Shown here: one piece after another, positions 58,847-64,000 of the stretch
How the letters are laid out: every line of letters begins with the position of its first letter
Position numbering within the stretch: the stretch's first letter is position 1
Source: Apodospora peruviana
Taxonomy: Eukaryota > Ascomycota > Sordariomycetes > Sordariales > Lasiosphaeriaceae
Length of the DNA stretch: 64,000 nucleotides
Direction of reading: 5' to 3'
Assembly (NCBI GenBank): GCA_033439685.1
Contig: JAUEDM010000007.1
Location: 2,594,501-2,658,500, forward strand
The notes under the pieces: model-generated
Told to the model about the DNA's origin: nothing
What the model saw: only the letters and a program-made list of their open reading frames with translations
The model's database searches: none
Position numbers and translations under genes: made by a program

Positions 58847-59775
58847 CGGACGTCGAGCCGGATGTTCTTGAGGTGTTGTGACACAGAGTTCGGGGCACGG
58901 ATTGTGCTGAAAAGGAAGAAAGTCTGGTGTATTGATCTAGAGAGGGCGAGTAAGCAAGGGGGTTCCCGGAGCTCTTATATAGACCCAGAGAGCTTACGTA
59001 ACCCCTGCCTTTGTGCGACAGGTTTAGCTGTATATGATTGGTTATTTATATGAGTTACTGAGTGGGACTGTTGTTAAGATAAAGTCCTTTCCTAAGTTTT
59101 GTATATCGTCCGGGAGGGATCTTAGATCTCGCAAGATATCCAGATGTGAATACGAAATCTCGAAGCAGGCGAAAGAAATCGAGCTTCCGCCTGTTCCTAC
59201 CTTAAAAGCCACCCGGTCGACCAAGACCTTGTTTTCTCATCTTTTCTGTCTATCGTTTTTTTACCCTTTTACCTCCTGCTCTCTCCTACTCTCTCCTGAT
59301 CTCTCCTGCTCTCTACCCCCTGATGCCCCTCCAAAGAAGGCATCATCGGCTTTCGATGAAGCGTTAGGAACTTGACACGATCATAATCCATTTGCGATGT
59401 AGGTGAGTCGACGGCAGTCGAAGGAGTAAGACTGCGAGGGCAGAGCACGACGAAATACAGAGATATTCGTCAGACTAGCACCATGGGTAAGATCGCACCT
59501 AGTATGGCTGGTAAACACAACGACGCCAATAACTGTTCTTCCCTCAGCCAAGACCAATGATGACGGAACCCTAGGTTCATGTTTGATTCCTAGCTGAGAG
59601 TGAAGTTGCTTTTTATCCGCCTTCCTTTTCCTACCAAATGAAAACAAATAGAGCTCGACCTAAATAAAGATAGCAAGTATAAATGGGAGCGTACAGATTT
59701 AATGAAGGCAACTCGTTGCAAATGGCACTGATGGAGAAGCAAAAGAAAAGAAAAAGGAAATAGAGAATTTTGTAA
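58847..59775. other. 3' flank of RNase H copy 1 and spacer
   Basis: Contains a conserved 3' segment (listed at 59041-59131). The stretch 59260-59380 has a degenerate CTCTCCT repeat followed by CAAAGAAGGCATC, a phrase also found in the leader of RNase H copy 1 at 57104, suggesting a leftover leader of a third unit. No coding frame is supported. Confidence 0.35.
59041..59131 (+). repeat. Conserved 3' flank shared by the two RNase H-like units (copy 1)
   Basis: Aligns to 63635-63734: both have ATGAGT, CTGTTAAGA, AAGTC.TTTC, a GTTT/GTAT stretch and the nearly identical CCGGGAGGGATNT..GATCTCG end. The match lies outside the coding region, 190 bp after the stop in copy 1 and about 35 bp after it in copy 2, so the duplicated unit includes its 3' untranslated or terminal sequence. 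Confidence 0.65.
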
Positions 59776-59905
59776 GCACGTTCCAGGAATCGAACCCAGG
59801 TTTCCGCGTTTATCAGGAATTAAAGGCGACGAGCAAACCGTTAAGGGATGTAGCCGCGCGCATCTGACGTGGCGTGCTTTGCCCTAAACATTGCACTAAA
59901 AACAC
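59776..59905 (-). other. tRNA-like element B (pol III boxes, degenerate acceptor stem)
   Basis: Minus-strand TAGTGCAATGT (59888-59898) matches the A box except at the last base; GTTCGATTC (59787-59795) is a perfect B box. The D stem is GTGC/GCAC with an enlarged loop, and the T stem CTGGG/CCTGG pairs with one wobble. The acceptor pairs weakly: GTGTTTT with AACGTGC (two A-T/U, one G-C, three wobble, one mismatch). Box spacing is 92 bp, implying an insert of about 50 nt. Best read as a decayed intron-bearing tRNA or a tRNA-derived element. Confidence 0.5.
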
Positions 59906-59957
59906 ACTAAAAGACGAGCAGGGCCACGCAGTAGAAACTGCGAGGACCAAACTCGAG

Positions 59958-59979
59958 CCGCAGGCTCGTAAGCCTGCGG
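59958..59979. repeat. Perfect 9-bp hairpin
   Basis: CCGCAGGCT, loop CGTA, AGCCTGCGG. The same core CCGCAGGCT recurs at 60059-60067 inside a second perfect hairpin (AAAAGCC, loop GCA, GGCTTTT at 60054-60070). GC-rich hairpins in an AT-rich spacer between tRNA-like elements B and C; possibly terminal structures of a mobile element. Confidence 0.55.
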
Positions 59980-60053
59980 AGCAGGCAAAAGCAGATAGTT
60001 TTGGGTACAAAATAGAAGTGAAGGTGCTTGAATTGTAACTAAAGAAAGAAAAG

Positions 60054-60070
60054 AAAAGCCGCAGGCTTTT
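60054..60070. repeat. Second hairpin with the CCGCAGGCT core, followed by T run
   Basis: AAAAGCC-GCA-GGCTTTT is a perfect 7-bp stem with a 3-nt loop. Followed by a short set of near repeats CCCCTGATCAG / CCCCTGATGAGG / CTGATCAG at 60080-60117. See the hairpin at 59958. Confidence 0.5.
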
Positions 60071-60534
60071 TATATACAGGCCCCTGATCAGTGCGAGCCC
60101 CTGATGAGGCTGATCAGACCCACCAGCCCGCCCTACTTCAACACTGCGAGCGAACTTGCTTAAATTGTTGAAAGGCAAGGTCCCCATATACCCCGCCGTA
60201 TTGAGTTTCATCTTATCTCCCCCTATTGGGTGCCCAGACGGTGCTAAAGCAGAGGTTGAAAGCCCTCTGGCACGCCTTATTCACTCGTCGTTATGGAGTT
60301 GGCGGAGGTCCAAATTGATCGAGAACTGCAACGAGGTTGGATGGTGCTCAGCCTTGCGTTCATTAATGAGGCAAGTCGAGACTCTGCAAAGCGATTATTA
60401 TTTTTAAACTTAGATCTTCGAGTTATAAGACTTAAACACTAACGTATCTTAATTACTATGGAGTTGCTCTTATGGTAACTTTCAGGTAATACATAAGAAA
60501 AATAAAAAATGAATTAATTAATGTTCGACAGAGG

Positions 60535-60634
60535 CACAATCTGGGAATCGAACTCCAGAGTCTCCACAACAGTTGTCAGGTGGCATTACCCACCCCCATG
60601 GACCGTGGTGTGCTAACCACTGCACTATCGCGGG
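60535..60634 (-). other. tRNA-like element C (Trp-type anticodon loop, insert)
   Basis: Minus-strand TAGTGCAGTGG (60617-60627) is a perfect A box and GTTCGATTC (60545-60553) a perfect B box. The D stem pairs GTGC/GCAC. The anticodon stem CCACG finds its partner TGTGG after an insert of about 27 nt; the loop GTCCATG would present CCA. The T arm CTGG..CCAG has an internal irregularity and the acceptor ends (CCCGCGA versus ATTGTGC) do not pair. Box spacing is 63 bp. Element shares GTTA(A/G)CAC after the A box with element A. Confidence 0.5.
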
Positions 60635-61528
60635 TCTGCGACCGAAAGTTTTATTTGATTGAACGTTGGAATTTAGGACTAGTGAGGGGCTTTATATACC
60701 ACCGGGTGATCATCTTCCATCCTAACGTCTGGTCACTTTCCGGACGCGACGCGTCGCCACGCGCAATTTGACCTGCACGGGACTATCAAATGGCAGTTGC
60801 TCGATTTGTGTTCGCTAGAAGCCTGTTTGCGCGGAACTCCGATTGGATTTTATTCTGTAGATCGCCCACCTTCTGGATCAGGCTGGCACGTGAACATGAA
60901 CCTAACCTCGTTCTAACCTGGGATACTCTTATTGTGGTCACGCGCCTGCGATCTCATCCCCTTAAAGAACATGGACGCTCCCTAGCACGGGATGTATACT
61001 AGGTATAGTGCCTGTTTCCCCAGTAGCTGATGTGTTTACCACTGTACCTTACGCTGACGAGAGATATCAAACCTTAGATCTTGTTATACGACTGCCAGAT
61101 TATGTCTTGTCATATGATATGGTTTAATTCTTAACCTATTCCCCCTCATGCCGGTGGGCCGCACAGCTCGACCCCAAGGACAGTATGGACGTAGGCACAA
61201 TCCTCCCAAGGGGTTAGCCTGGTAAACAGCGGGACCAGCGGGATCTTAACGCAGGTGAAGCATCTACCCTAGTGGGGGGACAGCCTGCAATCCGAAGAAG
61301 ATGGGATGAGATATGGCTCCGAAATTTTGTTCCCTCCCTAACGCACCCATCCTCAAAACCCGCCCAACCCTACGCCGCCTTCAAAGTCACCGATCGTTAT
61401 TCCGCAGCCAGTGCTTTGTTTTATTCTCCAAATTTCTTTCCGTCCGTCGCCTTCAACTTTCAGCAATCTCTCGTTCACCCAGCCTAAACCAAATTTCCAA
61501 TCACCGACGAAGCCACATCATCCAGAAT
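60635..61528. other. Leader/spacer of RNase H copy 2
   Basis: Apart from the half tRNA-like element no feature is clear. The frame of the RNase H gene is open from 61313, but comparison with copy 1 places the start at 61529. A pyrimidine-rich leader precedes it. Confidence 0.35.
61029..61060 (-). other. Half tRNA-like element (A-box side only)
   Basis: Minus-strand AGGTACAGTGG (61039-61049) followed by TAAACAC matches the A box with one mismatch and the D-arm of elements A and C. No B box follows within 150 bp. It reads as a truncated fourth member of the cluster, 0.5 kb upstream of the second RNase H-like gene and in the same antisense orientation. Confidence 0.35.
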
Positions 61529-62440
61529 ATGACGCCTTCGAGGGTCAACGGGGCTCCCGTTGTGACCGATGAGAGAAAGAGAGCCATAAGCACCGCAGCG
61601 GCGGCCGTTGGCCACGGCAAGTCGAGACGACACACCGACATCCAGCTGAGTGTATTTTGTGATGCATCGTTAGATCCGCAGTTGATCAGCGGGGGTATTG
61701 CGGTCACGTTCTGTCCATGGTTGCCAGGAACTCACTGCCAAACCCTGATTGAACTGGCCTGGAACGTATCACACATGTTTGACTCTAACATGGGCGAAGC
61801 ATTGGCGTTAAGCCAATGTCTTCAAGTCGTTATCATCGAGATTAGCAGATGCCGATACACGCCTGCCATTGCGGGCAAGACAATCAAAGTCCGCATTTTC
61901 AACGATAGCTTGTCCCTTCTCAGCTACCTAAAGGGTACCCACTCAATCTCGGAAAACTTCAAGACACTCGCAGGTCCGGTCTTGGATATAATCAATGATC
62001 AAACGAGGATTATCAAGCTACTGGGTGTCCCGGTGGACCTCCAACTTCACTGGATCCCGGGACACCAACACAGCATCTATCCACACGCCCAGGCGGACAG
62101 GCGGTCAAGGGAGGCCCAGTACAAGCAAAAAAGTTACAGCAGCATCAGAAATACATGGATCCAGGGAGACGAACCTTATGTGGTCACGCAACTGAGACCG
62201 CGTCTGGCCGCCGCAGCTGTGGCAGCTGCTCAGCTGTGGGTAAATCTTACGCCACGTATCGCCGTGGCCAATCGGCGAGCCGCCGCCACCGCTGCTGAGG
62301 TAGCCAGGAAGCGAGCCAGCATTCTCGCTGGCATCAGCGCACCGGGCACGTACACCAATGTCACCATCGCCGCCGCCTTCCCTGTTGTTGCTGCACCAGC
62401 AGTTCGGATGCCGCCACCCACAACAGCAAATCCGGGCAGT

Positions 62441-62482
<42 letters not shown>

Positions 62483-63598
62483 CAGACAGCTGCTACGAAG
62501 CAGAAGGTTGCCATCCAGACCAGACATGCCAGAAAGGTAGCGCACCGAGCTGCTGCTGGCTCCCAATCACCCCCTCCTGCTACCAAAATCGCCGATGACG
62601 AGTGGACCCTTGTTACGCATAAACCACGCCGCAACCCTGCTTCCGATGCCAACGCGATCCCCCTCGGGGCCAGACGGGCCACCGTCACCAGAGCCGGACC
62701 TACGTTTGCTTCCGATGTAAACGCCATTCCTCTCGGCGCCAGACGGACCACACTCGCCAGAGCAGAGCCTGTCGAACCTCTCGAGCAGCCCGTGGTTGTT
62801 GCCGATACCACGCCTGCCGCCACTGCCGGAAATGCACTTGTCGATGATGGCGAGCCTGCCGCCGAGGCCGCCGAAAACCTGGTCATTACCCCGAGCAGCC
62901 TTGCCGCTGCTGCCGCTGCTGCCGAACAGGAATTTGTCGATGATAGCGAGGCCGTTCCGGAGGCTGTCGAGGAGTTTGATACTATCATGGATGCTGAGGC
63001 TACTCCTGCCGAAAATGCATTTGTTGATGATGACGAGGCCCTCCCTGAAGCTGGTGAAGAGGTTCGTGCTGTTGCGAATATCGATGGCGCCCCCGAGGCT
63101 ATGGAAGCAGTCGTTGATGTTGCAGATACCGAGGCTGCCCCTGCGGCTGGCAAAGAGGTTGTTGTTACGGATACCGCTGCCGCCTCTGCTACTGACCATC
63201 CTGTTTTGCCGGTCATGGTCGACGTGGAGGAAGACCAGGCGCTGCAGGAGGAACTTGACGACATGGAGGTCCTGACACAGCTGGCCGAAGACCAGTTTCA
63301 CGACTTGGCAGCCCGGACGCAGCTGTTCCGAGAGGCCCTCGAACGCCGGCAGATCGAGCGCCAGTTGGTGTTGGGAAACGGTCAGTAGGAGGTAGTCGCA
63401 GAAGCCGGACTTATGGTGGAAGTGGCAGGGGATGCTGTTTCCGTGGCCGGTGTTGATGAGTTGGCATCTGTGGAGGATACCGAGGCCGAAGCGGTTGCAG
63501 CTACTCCTGCTGTTGCCGCTGTTGATGAGTCGGCAGGGCTGGATCACAGCGAGCCCGAAGGCCGCCAAGAGGCGGATGGCGACCGCGTCGTTATGTGA
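61529..63598 (+). CDS. RNase H-like protein, copy 2 (in-frame TAG at 63386)
   Basis: From ATG 61529 the frame runs 619 codons to TAG at 63386-63388, then continues in the same frame 70 codons to TGA at 63596-63598. Sequence past the TAG (EVVAEAGLMVEVAG...GDRVVM) parallels the end of copy 1 (EVEEVVVAPVDEPV...KCAVM), so the stop is probably CAG to TAG. The RNase H fold is complete: D45 (FCDASL), E90 (MGEAL), D126 (IFNDS), H179/H181 (WIPGHQH), D190 (QADRRS). It cuts the RNA of RNA:DNA hybrids in known enzymes. Then follow an Ala-rich helix, a poly-Ser tract from an (AGC)n run, two repeats of NAIPLGARR, acidic repeats (FVDD.EA.PEA.EE) and one coiled-coil module (DLAARTQLFREALERRQIERQL). No signal peptide. 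It is standalone, about four times the length of a plain RNase H domain. Confidence 0.75.
62438..62481 (+). repeat. (AGC)n microsatellite in coding sequence
   Basis: About 14 uninterrupted AGC/CAG units encode a serine run in RNase H copy 2. The tract is absent from copy 1, so it expanded after duplication or was lost there. Length-unstable. Confidence 0.85.
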
Positions 63599-63634
63599 AG
63601 GATGCCTACGAGGCTGTTGAGCATTCGGCTTTGT

Positions 63635-63734
63635 TTGTTTGTTTACATGAGTAATCTGAACGGACCTCTGTTAAGAGAAGTATAAGTCGTTTCTTTCCGT
63701 TTGGTGTATTGGCCGGGAGGGATATCTGATCTCG
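63635..63734 (+). repeat. Conserved 3' flank of the RNase H-like unit (copy 2)
   Basis: Counterpart of 59041-59131; see that entry for the shared words. It begins about 35 bp after the terminal TGA and ends with GGCCGGGAGGGATATCTGATCTCG. Confidence 0.65.
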
Positions 63735-64000
63735 GGTATGGTTCCCTTTCCACCATGGATGGAGAACTGCTGTTTTTGATGCCTGGCTTATAACGGCAAG
63801 GAAGGGTTTCTGGATTGGCAACGCTGTAAGACGTATGAATAATGTATGGCTTTGTATCTTTAGTTTTGGTGTTGTATGAGTATGAATCAACAATTTCTTC
63901 TGTCTTGTATACCGCCTTGTTTGAGATATTGGAACTGGAGACGGACTTTATGTTTGTCTGGATAGTAGAGGTAGTATTACTAGGCTGGGGCTTGCCCTGA
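63735..64000. other. Right edge, no feature
   Basis: Non-coding to the window end. No further tRNA-like element or frame is supported here. Confidence 0.3.

Noticed and set aside
59958..60070. Bacterial-type intrinsic terminators
   Set aside because: The organism is clearly eukaryotic with spliceosomal introns; hairpins interpreted as repeats.
56713..60634. Functional tRNA genes
   Set aside because: Acceptor stems do not pair in elements A and C and only weakly in B; kept as tRNA-like elements.
62230..63568. Minus-strand frames of 344 and 333 codons opposite RNase H copy 2
   Set aside because: Ser/Ala-rich shadows of the plus-strand acidic and Ala-rich repeats; no motif and opposite to a gene with conserved catalytic residues.

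Overview
The window is nuclear DNA of a filamentous ascomycete (Pezizomycotina, most likely a Sordariomycete). The genes carry short spliceosomal introns of about 50-120 bp with GT-AG borders and CTAAC/CTGAC-type branch sites. Several families are fungal: Zn2Cys6 regulator, DUF3433 membrane protein, AA8 haem domain, Xfp phosphoketolase and PMCA-type Ca2+-ATPase. I rebuilt exon joins by hand by matching reading frame, splice sites and family motifs. Joins whose exon lengths sum to a multiple of three are noted as such.

Layout. 0-9 kb: a low-complexity protein cut by the left edge, a Pro/Gln/Met-rich protein, then a divergent pair of fungus-specific genes: one with a GDSGSWV serine-protease-like motif (minus) and one with a C-terminal membrane anchor (plus). 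9.6-10.7 kb: a secreted AA8 cytochrome domain fused to a LysM domain. 12.3-13.4 kb: a GNAT acetyltransferase with a one-base frameshift. 13.8-22.4 kb: a divergent pair of large uncharacterised genes (721 aa and about 1,600 aa); the larger combines a beta-rich half, a coiled coil and an 11-residue amphipathic repeat tail. 22.7-25.5 kb: phosphoketolase. 26.7-27.9 kb: a glycine/aspartate-rich gene with an in-frame stop. 31.5-33.3 kb: a hexapeptide-repeat acetyltransferase with a membrane anchor. 35.1-35.5 kb: an ASCH-domain protein. 37.9-41.9 kb: a vacuolar/plasma-membrane Ca2+-ATPase. 43.6-49 kb: a DUF3433 gene and decayed fragments beside it. 49.9-51.5 kb: a secreted beta-propeller-like protein. 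52.8-54.5 kb: a Zn2Cys6 regulator. 55.3-56.2 kb: a short-chain dehydrogenase.

The last 7.5 kb differ from the rest. They hold two paralogous stand-alone RNase H-like genes with complete D-E-D-H-D catalytic sets, both interrupted, with a shared C-terminal coiled-coil module and a conserved 3' flank. Interspersed are three antisense tRNA-like elements with A and B boxes and long inserts, plus a half copy and perfect hairpins. This looks like a duplicated, decaying mobile or selfish unit and is, with the 13.8-22.4 kb pair and the AA8-LysM fusion, the best candidate for something undescribed.

Several breaks fall in or beside homopolymers (G7, T5, AAA), so sequencing error is a real alternative to gene decay. 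I found no rRNA, CRISPR or canonical tRNA.
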